Of a stretch of DNA of 64,000 nt, positions 8,918 to 19,085 are shown piece by piece (position 1 is the stretch's first letter; the number at the start of each line of letters is the position of its first letter). Below the pieces are notes generated by a model, which saw only the letters and a list, made by a program, of their open reading frames with translations, made no database searches and was not told the DNA's origin. The translations under genes and the position numbers were made by a program. This DNA is from Flavitalea plasmicola (lineage in GTDB: Bacteria > Bacteroidota > Bacteroidia > Chitinophagales > Chitinophagaceae). The stretch lies in assembly GCF_030546645.1 (NCBI RefSeq), contig NZ_JAUOTO010000006.1, positions 496,001 through 560,000 on the forward strand, in the 5' to 3' direction.

Positions 8918-11548
8918 ATGAAAAGGGCAAAAATCCCGGCAGTAGAGCTGCCTTCTCCCAGCACAGCTATACTCGAACAGGAAAGAAAAGTTTTATTGGA
9001 ACTGGGAAATGATATCACCAGGGTCCGGGAAAAGAATGACCTTCTCACCTTATTCAAACAACGAATCAAAGGGCTGTTTTACATTAGCCATACGATCGTT
9101 ACACTCATCGACTATAAAGACGAAACCTATACTCCCTTCCTGCTCGATAACGAAGGTTCTCCTATCCGGTCGCATGCCAGATACCAGGAGATGGTGCGAT
9201 CCCATTTTTCGCTGAACGAACCTTTTATCCAGGCCGTATTGCGGGCAGATGGTCCTATATCTTTTTTGCTGGAAGATATAATGGACAAACCCCAAAGCCC
9301 CCCTTTTCTCAGGGTTAATTATGAAAAGGGAGTAAGAGAAATTCTAATGACCAAGCTGATGAAGGAAGGGAAGCCATTAGGCTTTATTCATACCTATACC
9401 GATAAACCAGAAGGCTTTAGCGACGAGTTCAGAAGTGTTATGAAAGGTATCGCCCCTCAATTATCGAGCGCTGTATCCAATATTATCAAAAATGAAGAGG
9501 TCCTTAAAAAGGAAAAAGAAAAATCATTTCTTCTTGATTTTAGCAGTGACATCGCAACAGTGAGAACAAAGGTGGAATTGCGACGCGCCGTTGGCGCCGC
9601 AATACGCAAGTTGAAACAGAAGAGCGGCTATGTCATCCGCAGGATCAATGAGGATGGTACTACCATGAGTCCCTATATCTATGATCTCGGTATACAACAA
9701 CACGATCAAAAGATAATAAATGCACTTGAGCAGGCCAGATATCTCATCAACGATGGACTGCAGGACCGCGTACTGAATAGCCCTATCCCATTATTGCTTA
9801 ACGTAGAGAGGGAAATACAACGTGGCATTACGTCCACTTATTTACAGAACTGGAAAGCAATGGGTTTCAGGAATTTTGTGGGTATCCGGCTGCGCAACGG
9901 GGAAGCTAACCTTGGAATCCTGTTGCTGGAAATTGAAGAGATAAACGTGCAGTTGTTGCAGGGTATTTGCGCACAAATATCCATCGCCCTGGCCAATATT
10001 ATTGCCAATGAGCAAATCATTAGAACACAGGACGAACAGGCCTTTCTGCTGAAGTTCAGTAATGATATTACACAGGCAAGAACGAAGCTGGACCTGCAGA
10101 ACGCTATTTCTACGGTGCTTGACAAAGCGTTGCATACAAAACTTTCCATGATCAGGGTAATAGATGATGACGGCATCCACATGCCTGCATTTATGTATGA
10201 CAGTACGTTATTTACAAAAGCAAAAGTGGATTTTGATAAGATGATGGCCAACCCGATCACCATCGGGGAAATCTACACTTCGCAGGTGTTAGCCAGCAAG
10301 GATGGATTGGTTTTTAACGTGGAAGAGGAACTAAAGAGTGGTAACGCCTACGCCAAATTATGGAAAACCACCGGTCTGAAAAACATGTATGGACTGCCAT
10401 TACGGGTGTCCGATAAAAACATCGGCACTATCTGGCTGCTGGCAGACCGGCTGAGCCAATTACTGTTGAAAGGCATATGTGCTCAAATATCTATTGCCAT
10501 TGCCAATATAAGGGCCAATGAAAAACTGGTGGCCTACAAAAAGCAACTGGAAGTTGAAAATGACTACCTGAAAGAACAGATCAAAACTATTTATAACTTT
10601 TCAGAAATTATTGGCGGCGGGGACCAGATGCAAAAAGTATATCGCCTGATGTCCCTGGTGGCCGATTCAAACACCACCGTTTTGGTATTGGGCGAAACTG
10701 GCACCGGCAAGGAATTGATCGCAAGGGCTATTCACAATGCATCGCCACGAAAGGACAAACTGATGGTAAAAGTAAATTGCGCTGCCTTACCCGCAAATCT
10801 TATCGAAAGTGAATTGTTTGGTCATGAAAGGGGAGCTTTCACCGGCGCTATCGACCGGCGAATCGGCAAGTTTGAACTGGCCAATCACAGTTCCCTGTTC
10901 CTTGATGAAATTGGAGAGCTGCCATTGGAAGCACAGGCAAAGTTGTTGCGGGTAATACAGGAGCGCGAACTGGAACGGGTGGGAGGCAAACAAATAATAA
11001 AGATCGATGTACGATTAATTGCGGCTACCAATCGCAACCTGGAAGAAGAAGTAAAGGCCGGACGTTTTCGTGCAGATTTATATTTCCGTCTGAATGTATT
11101 TCCTATCAGCCTGCCTCCGTTACGTGAGCGGGTAGAAGATATCGAAGCGCTTACCCATTTTTTCGTACAGAAGTACAGCAGGAATACGGGTCGTAAGATC
11201 AGAAAGGTCGCTCCGAAAGTAATTCAGCAATTGCGAAGCTATACCTGGCCGGGCAATGTAAGAGAGCTGGAGCATTTAATAGAACGCAGCATTTTACTGG
11301 CAACAGACGGCACATTGGATGATGTATACATCCCTCAGCCTGCCGAAACAGAAAGGCCCGGGCAGGCGTATCTTTTAAACCGTTCGCTGGAAGAAGTAGA
11401 ACGCGGTTATATTATTGAAACATTGAAACGTTGTACCGGTAAAATTTCAGGCGCCGGCGGCGCTGCTGAAATACTGGGAATCCCCGGTAATACGCTGCAT
11501 TCCAAAATGAAAAAGTTAGGCATCAGCAAGAGCGACTATTTCGCTTGA
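8918..11548 (+). CDS. Sigma-54-dependent activator with three GAF domains
   Basis: This 876-residue enhancer-binding protein has three successive GAF-like modules (about residues 20-195, 205-375 and 385-545), each separated by a similar FLLxFSxDIxxxRTK linker, which suggests tandem duplication. An AAA+ domain follows (about 565-800) with Walker A GETGTGKE, the GAFTGA loop that contacts sigma-54 and Walker B LFLDEIGEL. A Fis-type helix-turn-helix closes the protein (GAAEILGIPGNTLHSKMKKLGI). It should activate sigma-54 promoters in response to small ligands or redox signals bound by GAF modules. No target promoter with a clear GG-N10-GC core was identified nearby. Confidence 0.93.
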   Translation: MKRAKIPAVELPSPSTAILEQERKVLLELGNDITRVREKNDLLTLFKQRIKGLFYISHTIVTLIDYKDETYTPFLLDNEGSPIRSHARYQEMVRSHFSLNEPFIQAVLRADGPISFLLEDIMDKPQSPPFLRVNYEKGVREILMTKLMKEGKPLGFIHTYTDKPEGFSDEFRSVMKGIAPQLSSAVSNIIKNEEVLKKEKEKSFLLDFSSDIATVRTKVELRRAVGAAIRKLKQKSGYVIRRINEDGTTMSPYIYDLGIQQHDQKIINALEQARYLINDGLQDRVLNSPIPLLLNVEREIQRGITSTYLQNWKAMGFRNFVGIRLRNGEANLGILLLEIEEINVQLLQGICAQISIALANIIANEQIIRTQDEQAFLLKFSNDITQARTKLDLQNAISTVLDKALHTKLSMIRVIDDDGIHMPAFMYDSTLFTKAKVDFDKMMANPITIGEIYTSQVLASKDGLVFNVEEELKSGNAYAKLWKTTGLKNMYGLPLRVSDKNIGTIWLLADRLSQLLLKGICAQISIAIANIRANEKLVAYKKQLEVENDYLKEQIKTIYNFSEIIGGGDQMQKVYRLMSLVADSNTTVLVLGETGTGKELIARAIHNASPRKDKLMVKVNCAALPANLIESELFGHERGAFTGAIDRRIGKFELANHSSLFLDEIGELPLEAQAKLLRVIQERELERVGGKQIIKIDVRLIAATNRNLEEEVKAGRFRADLYFRLNVFPISLPPLRERVEDIEALTHFFVQKYSRNTGRKIRKVAPKVIQQLRSYTWPGNVRELEHLIERSILLATDGTLDDVYIPQPAETERPGQAYLLNRSLEEVERGYIIETLKRCTGKISGAGGAAEILGIPGNTLHSKMKKLGISKSDYFA

Positions 11549-11739
11549 TACAATAGGCTACCGCTATTTGCAATTGCTTTTTGCTTACTCTTCCCTATAT
11601 ATAAGGAAAGAAGTCGTGTTTTCACCAAATACAGTGAAAAATATAAGGGCCGATTTATACATTTCTTTGACTATCAATAATTTGATTGATTGGCATTTCA
11701 TTAGCCTTAATGTGCAACAAACCATTTAAAAATCAAATT

Positions 11740-12489
11740 ATGAAAATCGTAGTCATTGGAGGCACTGGCCTCATTGGAACCAAAGTAGTCACACAACTTC
11801 GTCAAAGAGGACACCAGGTTATTGCCGCCTCTCCTGCCACCGGAATTAATACGGTCACGGGAGAGGGATTAGCCGAGGCCGTGAATGATACAGATGTCGT
11901 CATCGACCTCGCTAATTCCCCGTCATTTGAGGATAAGGCTGTCATGGAATTTTTTGAAACAGCAGGCCGAAATTTACTGGCGACAGAGATCAATGCTGAC
12001 GTAAAACACCACATCGCACTTTCCATTGTCGGAGTCGACGTCATGCAAAACATCGGATATATGCGCGCCAAGCAAGTGCAGGAAGATCTGATCAAGAAAT
12101 CAGGGGTGCCGTATACTATCATTCGCAGCACCCAGTTTTTTGAGTTCCTGGCTGGCATCGCCAACCAGGCTGCAGATGGCAATGAAGTACACCTGTCCGA
12201 TGTGCAATTCCAGCCCATTGCTGCGGATGATGTAGCCTCCTTTGTAGCCAAATTTGCATTAGCGGCCCCCGTCAACGGCAAAGTAGAAATAGCCGGCCCG
12301 GAACGTTTTAAAATGTATGAGATTGTTGCGCGGTACCTGCAGCATTCAAATGATCCACGCAAGGTGGTACCTAACGACAAGCCGGCGTACTACGGTGGAG
12401 AAATTGCCCATACGGCGTTGGTACCAGCTGGTCAGGCAGAGCTGGGGGCCATCAACTTTGAGCAATGGTGGAGCAAGCAACTACAATAG
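11740..12489 (+). CDS. NmrA-like NAD(P)-binding SDR protein
   Basis: This 249-residue protein starts with an atypical SDR Rossmann motif (MKIVVIGGTGLIGTKVV) and lacks the Tyr-x-x-x-Lys catalytic pair at the usual place, like NmrA/YwnB-type NAD(P)-binding proteins. It resembles putative NAD(P)H-dependent oxidoreductases or redox sensors. The start at 11740 is chosen because the Rossmann strand begins there; an upstream frame opening at 11686 would add 18 residues without family support. It may be controlled by the adjacent sigma-54 activator, but there is no direct evidence. Confidence 0.88.
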   Translation: MKIVVIGGTGLIGTKVVTQLRQRGHQVIAASPATGINTVTGEGLAEAVNDTDVVIDLANSPSFEDKAVMEFFETAGRNLLATEINADVKHHIALSIVGVDVMQNIGYMRAKQVQEDLIKKSGVPYTIIRSTQFFEFLAGIANQAADGNEVHLSDVQFQPIAADDVASFVAKFALAAPVNGKVEIAGPERFKMYEIVARYLQHSNDPRKVVPNDKPAYYGGEIAHTALVPAGQAELGAINFEQWWSKQLQ

Positions 12490-12506
12490 GCGTATTTTTA
12501 AAAATG

Positions 12507-14906
12507 TCACACATTCCGCGCGATCATCGGCGCCGCGTAGTGCGCCAGCGCCATCACCGTCACCTGCGGATTCACACCCAGGCTGGTTGGAAAGACGCTC
12601 GCATCACATACGAACAGGTTGTCGAACCCAAAAACTTTGAAGCCTTCGTCGACGACCCCCGTAGCGGGATCATTGCTCATGACATTCCCCCCCTGCGGAT
12701 GCCCCGTCCCTGTTGAAATGTCCCGTGAGGATTTGACATCTTTCCGGAGGTTTTCCTTCAGCTCCTCCACTGTCTTATACTCATAATAGCTGAATGTGTT
12801 GGGCATTACCCGAACGGCCCCTCCGCCGGTGAGATATATTTCGGCCGCCTTTTCAAGCGCTTCCATCAGGCTGTCAAAATCGTCTTCCGTGGGGACATAA
12901 TTGATATCTCTTCCAAGCAGACCGGCCGCCTTTACTTCCGCATTCGACGACGTTCCTACCAGCACGCCCGTGCAAGCCATATTTCCGTATTCATACATAT
13001 TGTGAAAATGCTGATCGAACCAGCCAGGCATGGCTGTTGACTGGAACATGGGCGGATTATACCAGGTCTCCATCACAAATCGGCGATCACCCGTTTTCAA
13101 AAAATGGGAGATTTGAAGCCCGTCATAGGAATTGACCCGCTGCCTGAAGGCGGCCGTTATTTGTGATCCCAGGTTAAAGGCAAGCTTTTTGCCCGCATTG
13201 GCAATCCCTAATTTCGACTTTATCAGCAAGATACTGGAAGAGATCGCCCCTGCCGAGGATACGAATGTATTGCCCTTGATGGTCACCTTACGGCCGCTCT
13301 TGAACTGACCGGTCAGCGAAACGATCCGGCTTCCCTTTTTGTTGAAGCTCACCCCTTCGCATCCGGCCAGGATCTGCAATTTATCTGGGTGGCTTTGCTG
13401 TGTCTGTGGTAAAACGGTGTCCAGCATCGACAGTTTTTTTCCGAACTGGCACCCGATGTTGCAATAGCCGCAGCCTACGCATCCGTCGATGTTCGCCATG
13501 ACCGAATCCAGCTGGGGCTTACCAAATCCCATTTTCGCACAGGCGGCAGAGAAAAGACTGCCGCCCGGATTAAGGTATTTCTCACTGGTCATAGTGGGCG
13601 TATGGGCCACATGCATCAAGCTGTAGACCTCCTTCATTGACTGTTCATACCTTGACCGGTCGAGACCAATACCCATTTCATTGATCCATTTATCTAAAAT
13701 ATAGTCCGGCGTCTCAAAACAGACGGCATTATTCACGACAGTCGATCCTCCGACGCAGCTGCCCTGGAAGACCTGGAAACGGAAATCGCGGGACAACTGC
13801 AGCGCCCCATCCGCATATAGACGCGATACCATGTCCACTTCATTATCATTAAAGGTGGAAGGCAATTCCAGCTGACCGCGCTCCACCATCAACACTTTTC
13901 GCCCCAGTCCGACCAGCTGATGGGCGAGGATAGAGGCCCCCGCACCCGAACCTACGATCACCACATCCGCCGTGATCTCGCTGGTCGCTATATCAGACTC
14001 CGTCATCACCCGCAGCGAAGCGCTTTGCGAATGGTTAGTCGGAAATTCAGCAAAACGCTCCTTGATATCTTTTCTGCCGGAGAACGGCGTATATCCAATA
14101 CCCTCATGCACCCGTTTATCACTGTAATAGCCCATGTAACATAGTTGCTTCGACATTCGGATGGCTGCCTGGGTAAGCTGCACATACCAATCGGGCAGCA
14201 TCCGGTATTGCGGGGCTGTCAGAAAGCGTTTCTTTAGGAATTTCAACCTGTCATCAGGCAGCATCTGGCTCAGTGGAACATGGAGAGATAGCAGGGGATA
14301 AAACTCCATACAGGTCAGCACCACCTTCATCACCCACTTGGATCTGGCCTTGAACTTCCACAAATAGTTGTCGACGTTCATCGCTACTTCCACCGGAAGG
14401 ATTGCCAATAACTCAGACCTGCTGTCTCCCGCAATACAAACTTCCGCCAGGGCTTCCAGAGTCTGAAATTGACGGACCGAAAGATATTTGAGCGCATAAC
14501 GCGCCCGTCCCGCCGCACCGAACAACACCCAGAGGATCACCAGCATCACAGCATAAACGGCCGTCTTCGCCCAGTAGGGCATATCCCCCGCATGAGGATC
14601 CATGGCCCGTATCCAGTTGACAATGGACCAGGTCACCCCGATCACAAGGAACCCGATCAGCAGGCGCAACAGGACACTGAAACGACGGATATCTCCGATA
14701 ACCATCGCCAACAGGAGCGTCAAAACTGCTCCTTGGGGGAACGAATGGTTTGCCAGCAGCGAAAATCCATGAAAGGCAAACCCTTCCAGAAATCCCGGCG
14801 TCCATTTCGGGAAAACATGGAAGAAAAGGATGAGTAGGCTCAGCAAAAGCAGCAATTTCAGAATTGTCCGCAGGCGTTTCTCGGCAAGGACCAATGAAGG
14901 ATTCAT
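12507..14906 (-). CDS. Membrane-anchored GMC oxidoreductase, long-chain alcohol oxidase-like
   Basis: This 799-residue protein begins with about four hydrophobic helices (residues 15-150), then a helical linker, then a GMC flavoprotein domain from residue about 310. The FAD-binding VVIVGSGAGASILAHQL motif, a cysteine cluster (CVGCGYCNIGC) and the C-terminal TGHPQGGNVM and VCDASVFPTSLGVNPQ segments are visible. The combination of an N-terminal membrane region, a Cys cluster and a GMC domain resembles fatty-alcohol oxidases; the substrate is inferred. The start at 14906 follows the weak upstream frame to 15005, whose extra 33 residues look unrelated. It is last in a minus-strand cluster. Confidence 0.85.
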   Translation of the reverse strand: MNPSLVLAEKRLRTILKLLLLLSLLILFFHVFPKWTPGFLEGFAFHGFSLLANHSFPQGAVLTLLLAMVIGDIRRFSVLLRLLIGFLVIGVTWSIVNWIRAMDPHAGDMPYWAKTAVYAVMLVILWVLFGAAGRARYALKYLSVRQFQTLEALAEVCIAGDSRSELLAILPVEVAMNVDNYLWKFKARSKWVMKVVLTCMEFYPLLSLHVPLSQMLPDDRLKFLKKRFLTAPQYRMLPDWYVQLTQAAIRMSKQLCYMGYYSDKRVHEGIGYTPFSGRKDIKERFAEFPTNHSQSASLRVMTESDIATSEITADVVIVGSGAGASILAHQLVGLGRKVLMVERGQLELPSTFNDNEVDMVSRLYADGALQLSRDFRFQVFQGSCVGGSTVVNNAVCFETPDYILDKWINEMGIGLDRSRYEQSMKEVYSLMHVAHTPTMTSEKYLNPGGSLFSAACAKMGFGKPQLDSVMANIDGCVGCGYCNIGCQFGKKLSMLDTVLPQTQQSHPDKLQILAGCEGVSFNKKGSRIVSLTGQFKSGRKVTIKGNTFVSSAGAISSSILLIKSKLGIANAGKKLAFNLGSQITAAFRQRVNSYDGLQISHFLKTGDRRFVMETWYNPPMFQSTAMPGWFDQHFHNMYEYGNMACTGVLVGTSSNAEVKAAGLLGRDINYVPTEDDFDSLMEALEKAAEIYLTGGGAVRVMPNTFSYYEYKTVEELKENLRKDVKSSRDISTGTGHPQGGNVMSNDPATGVVDEGFKVFGFDNLFVCDASVFPTSLGVNPQVTVMALAHYAAPMIARNV

Positions 14907-14943
14907 GATAGGAAAATTTGTAGGATTTAATGATAGGGTCACA

Positions 14944-15501
14944 TCACCAGGGCAGATACCGGATCTTATATCGATGTCCCAGGATAAAATAGCAATAGAA
15001 CACATTGAAACTATCTGAAAAATGCAGATAGGCCTTGCAAAGCATCAGGCTATTGTCCCCTTCATTCGGGCAAACGACAAAATCCTTGATCACCGAGAAA
15101 AAAATAAGGTACCATTTGTGAAACGGTACAGTATAATCAAACGTAGCCAGATGCAGATAAGGTGTGGACAATTTCGTTACGGGCTGGTCCCTCGCATACG
15201 CAGTCTTGAAATAACCCAGTTGGTTCGGACGTACCTTGTGCAGGCCGGATTCCCATTGCCCCAGGAAGCCCTGGTGATCCTGGACCACCGTTTCATTAAA
15301 CCCGTAGTTCAGACCATCCTTCTTATAAAACCCTTTTTTGAATTTGATCCCGGACAGGCGCCCGATCCATTCATGGTTCCAGCCACAGTAAATATAGCCG
15401 TTCAGCTCTTCCAGGTCCGGCGGGGTCCCCGTACGGAGGATGTTTTCAAGCGTCGCCTTGTCAGCCTGAGCCAGTGTTTCGTAGGTCCATTTTTGAGTCA
15501 T
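14944..15501 (-). CDS. Uncharacterised 185-residue protein
   Basis: I do not recognise this family. The N-terminal third contains an ELNGYIYCGWNHEWIGRLSG segment and the C-terminal part is rich in aromatic residues (FHKWYLIFFSVIKDF, FYCYFILGHRY). It has no signal peptide or clear membrane helix. It lies directly upstream of the GMC oxidoreductase on the same strand with a 37-base gap and downstream of a lipoprotein gene. Co-transcription suggests it serves the same lipid or alcohol metabolism, possibly binding a hydrophobic ligand. That is a guess. Confidence 0.7.
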   Translation of the reverse strand: MTQKWTYETLAQADKATLENILRTGTPPDLEELNGYIYCGWNHEWIGRLSGIKFKKGFYKKDGLNYGFNETVVQDHQGFLGQWESGLHKVRPNQLGYFKTAYARDQPVTKLSTPYLHLATFDYTVPFHKWYLIFFSVIKDFVVCPNEGDNSLMLCKAYLHFSDSFNVFYCYFILGHRYKIRYLPW

Positions 15502-15536
15502 ACCTGAAGAGTTTTCTGGTTAATAATTAAGCTTTA

Positions 15537-16427
15537 TTATTTGACAGCATCCTTTTTCCAGGAGGTGTCCGCTATCAAGCCGTTTTTGGCCAGCAATTTC
15601 CGGAGATCCGGCTCCAGCCCCGTAGCGACAGAATCCTGCTTGATCCTGGCCGTCACCTGGTCATACACTTGCTGATCCGGGATATCATGGATCTGTTTGG
15701 CGATGATGGCCACCATGCGCAGATATTTCTTCCTGTTTTGCCATACAAGGAATATAATCACGGCCGCGATAGCCCCCAGAGTGATCAGCAGCCACGTAGC
15801 ATTCTTGTTGACGAATGATATATCCCTGGTCAATTGAGGATTGATATCCGCCCGGAACCGCTCGGATATTCGATGCATAGCACTGTCCACAACATGAATG
15901 ACCGCCGTATCGATGATCTTTGTAACGGCCGCGTTTGTTTTAGGCCCCAGCAGCTCATCGCGCATTACGCCAAGCCTGTTCTTCGTATTATTGCTAAGCA
16001 CTTCAGCCAATAATTGACTGAACCCATCCCTCATCTGTAGTACATCCCGCTTGGTTTTTCCCACCAGGATTCCCTGCAGGCTGTCCATATTCATCCTCAT
16101 TTTGCTGCCCGTAAGCGTTTGGATCAGCGAATCAGCCCATCCCAATACCTTTCGGTTGAGAAGGCTGTCTTCCAGGGTCCTGGTTCTGAGATTGAGAGAA
16201 TCGCTGAACTGTGTGAGGATGGAATCAAGCAATAATGACACTTTCCGCCTGGTGGCGGGATTAGTTAGTTCATTCATTGCCCCCGCCACCAGTGTCCGGC
16301 CGATGCTGTCCGTCTGGGAGGACACGCCTTTTGTAAGATCGTGCCCTATCTTTTCGAAGGAGCAGCTTTCAAAAAAGGGAACAGCCATGGTGAGCATTAC
16401 CACTACATACAGCAAGGGGGTTTTCAT
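15537..16427 (-). CDS. Probable lipoprotein with one internal membrane helix
   Basis: This 296-residue protein starts with a signal sequence ending in a lipobox-like FFESC near residue 22. A long helical region follows, rich in Ser/Thr/Leu heptads (residues 30-205). A single strong membrane segment sits near 212-230 (ATWLLITLGAIAAVIIFLVW), and a charged tail of about 65 residues follows. The combination of a lipid anchor and a later membrane span is unusual; it could bridge inner membrane and periplasm. I do not recognise a family. It lies 18 bases after the metallophosphoesterase and is probably in one operon with it. Confidence 0.65.
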   Translation of the reverse strand: MKTPLLYVVVMLTMAVPFFESCSFEKIGHDLTKGVSSQTDSIGRTLVAGAMNELTNPATRRKVSLLLDSILTQFSDSLNLRTRTLEDSLLNRKVLGWADSLIQTLTGSKMRMNMDSLQGILVGKTKRDVLQMRDGFSQLLAEVLSNNTKNRLGVMRDELLGPKTNAAVTKIIDTAVIHVVDSAMHRISERFRADINPQLTRDISFVNKNATWLLITLGAIAAVIIFLVWQNRKKYLRMVAIIAKQIHDIPDQQVYDQVTARIKQDSVATGLEPDLRKLLAKNGLIADTSWKKDAVK

Positions 16428-16445
16428 GTTCTCTATTTTAGTTTC

Positions 16446-17945
16446 CTACTTTTTGTCTATCATGACAAGCGGATCTTCACGCATTGCATCGTCGTTCCAT
16501 CGGAAAAGATCGCAGGGTTTTACATTTCCCCCGTCATCAGTCTCGAGATGCAGGAAGGTATAGGTCCTGTCCAGTCGTACGTCCGCGGCGTCCATTTCAA
16601 AAACAGGGATCCAGGTGCCCGTATTACAATATCTTCTCCCTTTTCCTCGTATGGTTCCTTCGCTCACCTGTTCGGGATCATGGGTATGCCCGAACGTCAC
16701 CAGCTGTAAATGGGGATTGCCGGAGAAGATGCGGCTGGCATTTGGGTATAGGGTAGAAGGAGCGGACAGTTGCAGCATGGCCACCAGCCTTCCGATTAGA
16801 TAAGACAACGCGAGGAATAAGAAATTCTTCAGCTCCGACAGAACGGATTGCCAGATCCCCGGTGAGTTCGTGCCCGGAGAACCTCCCGACTTCAGGATGC
16901 CGGGAAATCCTTTGTATAGTGCAAATGCCGTAATAAGAATGGGGATGACGATAATAAGTAAAAAATGAAATAAGTACCTCAACGCATAGGCATATTGCTT
17001 CTTGGGAATGATCTTTATCGTAAAGGGTATGTAGCTGAATAACAACTGTAAGGCCAAGGGAAATCTTTCCCTTAGCAACAGCGCAAGGATATTTTGCCGC
17101 GGTCTGACATCGTCTATGTGTGGATACGCCAGTTCGATCCGGTTGATCAGATAACGGTTGAAAAAAGATCCGAAAGGAAGGTTCAGCTGCGTATCGCCTT
17201 TCAGGACCGGAGGCCCGTCGACAGTCGTGAAGTTTTCATAGCGATGGCCATGTTCGACGTATATTTTCCCGTCGATCACCAGACTGTCATCGACGAAATG
17301 CGTTTGCGGGTTAACCACTTTGACAAGTATTTCCTCCACATTGCCTCTCTCGCCGGATGCAATATGCTGGGCAAGCAGATAACGAAAGTAGCATCTTACG
17401 GGCTTCCAGTACCACTCCAGGTCATGATTACCCTTGGTAATAATGAGTTCATTTCCTTGCTGGAGCCATAATGCAAGTCTTTTAAAGAACATAGGATGCC
17501 CGGATCCGCATATATATAATTTCCACACCGATTTGAAGTCATCTGTCCGGAGGCCATATTTCACCTCTTTGGGAGAGATCGAGGACTTCAGTAGATCCAT
17601 CGGAATGGACGATCCAAGATCGTCCAGGATTTGCTTCCATATCTCGAAATCATGCTGCGTAACAGGTATATTCCTTATCCTCAGGAAGTCGATAAGATCT
17701 CCATTGATGATAAGCAGGCCTTTTTTCTTTTGAGAAAGCTTTTTCTCAAGGTGATCGATGAAACGCACAAAGGAGTTATCGGCAAAAAAGTTTTCAGTGC
17801 CGTCATAATTGCCGTTGCTATTCAGTCCGGCGGCGAGGTGCAAATCACTGATAATAAAGATCTCTTTTCCGCCAGAGGAGATCTCTACCAGTTTTTCCCC
17901 ATAGGGGATCTGTTCGGGGCCAAGCAGTACAGTAGAAACAGGCAT
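16446..17945 (-). CDS. Membrane-associated calcineurin-like metallophosphoesterase
   Basis: This 499-residue protein carries the five metallophosphoesterase motifs: FIISDLHLA (D-x-H) near residue 35, LLIINGDLIDF (GD) near 80, TKGNHDLEW (GNHD) near 170, VEHGHRYE near 235 and VTFGHTHDPE (GHTH) near 435. Two hydrophobic stretches lie between the last two motifs (about residues 320-350 and 375-400), so a membrane-embedded insert splits the active site in the linear sequence. The family hydrolyses phosphoesters such as lipid A precursors or nucleotides; the membrane insert favours a lipid substrate. It is the first gene of the minus-strand cluster ending in the GMC oxidoreductase. Confidence 0.85.
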   Translation of the reverse strand: MPVSTVLLGPEQIPYGEKLVEISSGGKEIFIISDLHLAAGLNSNGNYDGTENFFADNSFVRFIDHLEKKLSQKKKGLLIINGDLIDFLRIRNIPVTQHDFEIWKQILDDLGSSIPMDLLKSSISPKEVKYGLRTDDFKSVWKLYICGSGHPMFFKRLALWLQQGNELIITKGNHDLEWYWKPVRCYFRYLLAQHIASGERGNVEEILVKVVNPQTHFVDDSLVIDGKIYVEHGHRYENFTTVDGPPVLKGDTQLNLPFGSFFNRYLINRIELAYPHIDDVRPRQNILALLLRERFPLALQLLFSYIPFTIKIIPKKQYAYALRYLFHFLLIIVIPILITAFALYKGFPGILKSGGSPGTNSPGIWQSVLSELKNFLFLALSYLIGRLVAMLQLSAPSTLYPNASRIFSGNPHLQLVTFGHTHDPEQVSEGTIRGKGRRYCNTGTWIPVFEMDAADVRLDRTYTFLHLETDDGGNVKPCDLFRWNDDAMREDPLVMIDKK

Positions 17946-18199
17946 TGAAAAACCATTTATTTACATAAAATGTCTTTTCCCTCAACCATGTTCAGGTATT
18001 GTAAAGCATACGCTTCAATAGCTACTCAGCGATAACCTGCCAGTGACAAGTGATAGTGTTTATGAATTCATCAGGATGGATAAGTTCAGGAGAGGCGCCT
18101 TCGGGTCATTTACAGAAAATCCTGGCTATAGTATTTACTTATAAGAGACTAAGATATTAAATAAATGTGATACTAAAATACCTCAAATAGGGGGGGTAT

Positions 18200-18994
18200 T
18201 TATATTGCGGACCTTACTAAGCCTCCTTCTACCCGGATGGCAGCGCCGTTAGTAGCAGATGCCAACGGACTAACCAGGTAAGCCACCATATTCGCCACCT
18301 CTTCCGTAGTAGCAAATCGTTGGATGAGCGAGGTAGGACGATATTGCTGAAAGAATTTCTTTTCCATTTCATCGAAGCTAACATTATCCTGCTTCGCCAG
18401 ACTGGTTACAAAATCACCCACGCCCCTGGACCTGGTAGGGCCAGGCAATATGGAATTGACGGTTACATTTGTCCCCTTGGTCAATTCAGCCAACCCCCTG
18501 CTGATGGAAAGTTGTGCGGTCTTGGTCATGCCGTAATGGATCATCTCATCGGGAATGAAGACGGCCGATTCACTGGATACAAATATGATCCTACCCCAGT
18601 TCTTCTTCAACATGGCGGGGAATAGCCGTCTTGCAAGGCGGACACCGCTCATTACGTTCACGTCAAAAAAACGGAACCAATCCTCATCCGGTATATCCAC
18701 AAATGCCTTGGGTTCGAAAATACCTACATTATTGATGAGAATATCGATGGAAGGAAGCTTATCCAAAAGACCTGCAACGTCCTCTTTTATTCCGAAGTCA
18801 GCCGGAATGCCGGTGACCCTGGCGCCAGGATAAGTAGCTTTAAGTGCAGATACTGTCTTTTCTACGGCTTCCGTTGTACGTCCATTGATGATGACAGTGG
18901 CTTTTTCCTTAAGGAGAGCTTCGGCGATCGCTAATCCGATGCCGGCTGTCGAGCCGCTGATAAAGGCGGTTTTATCTTGAAGTTGGAGATCCAT
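18200..18994 (-). CDS. Classical SDR-family oxidoreductase
   Basis: This 264-residue protein is a complete classical short-chain dehydrogenase: cofactor motif SGSTAGIGLAIA (TGxxxGxG type) near residue 15, NNVG near 90, catalytic Ser in VSSESA near 140 and Tyr/Lys in HYGMTK near 155. Arg at position 38 (INGRTTEA) favours NADP(H). The substrate is not predictable. It is a single gene with no close partner; the 254 bases upstream of the metallophosphoesterase on its other side hold no recognisable gene. Confidence 0.92.
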   Translation of the reverse strand: MDLQLQDKTAFISGSTAGIGLAIAEALLKEKATVIINGRTTEAVEKTVSALKATYPGARVTGIPADFGIKEDVAGLLDKLPSIDILINNVGIFEPKAFVDIPDEDWFRFFDVNVMSGVRLARRLFPAMLKKNWGRIIFVSSESAVFIPDEMIHYGMTKTAQLSISRGLAELTKGTNVTVNSILPGPTRSRGVGDFVTSLAKQDNVSFDEMEKKFFQQYRPTSLIQRFATTEEVANMVAYLVSPLASATNGAAIRVEGGLVRSAI

Positions 18995-19085
18995 TTAAAA
19001 AATATTTATGCTATCGTGTAACGCAAATTACCCCCTTTTGTTCATTTTTTTGTAACTCCGATCAGCCTTTTACGGTGTATAATCA

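Noticed and set aside
17946-18199. Possible small gene between the metallophosphoesterase and the SDR
   Set aside because: Only a 20-codon frame (starting MDKFRRGAF) was seen, with no start signal or family; the stretch is treated as intergenic.
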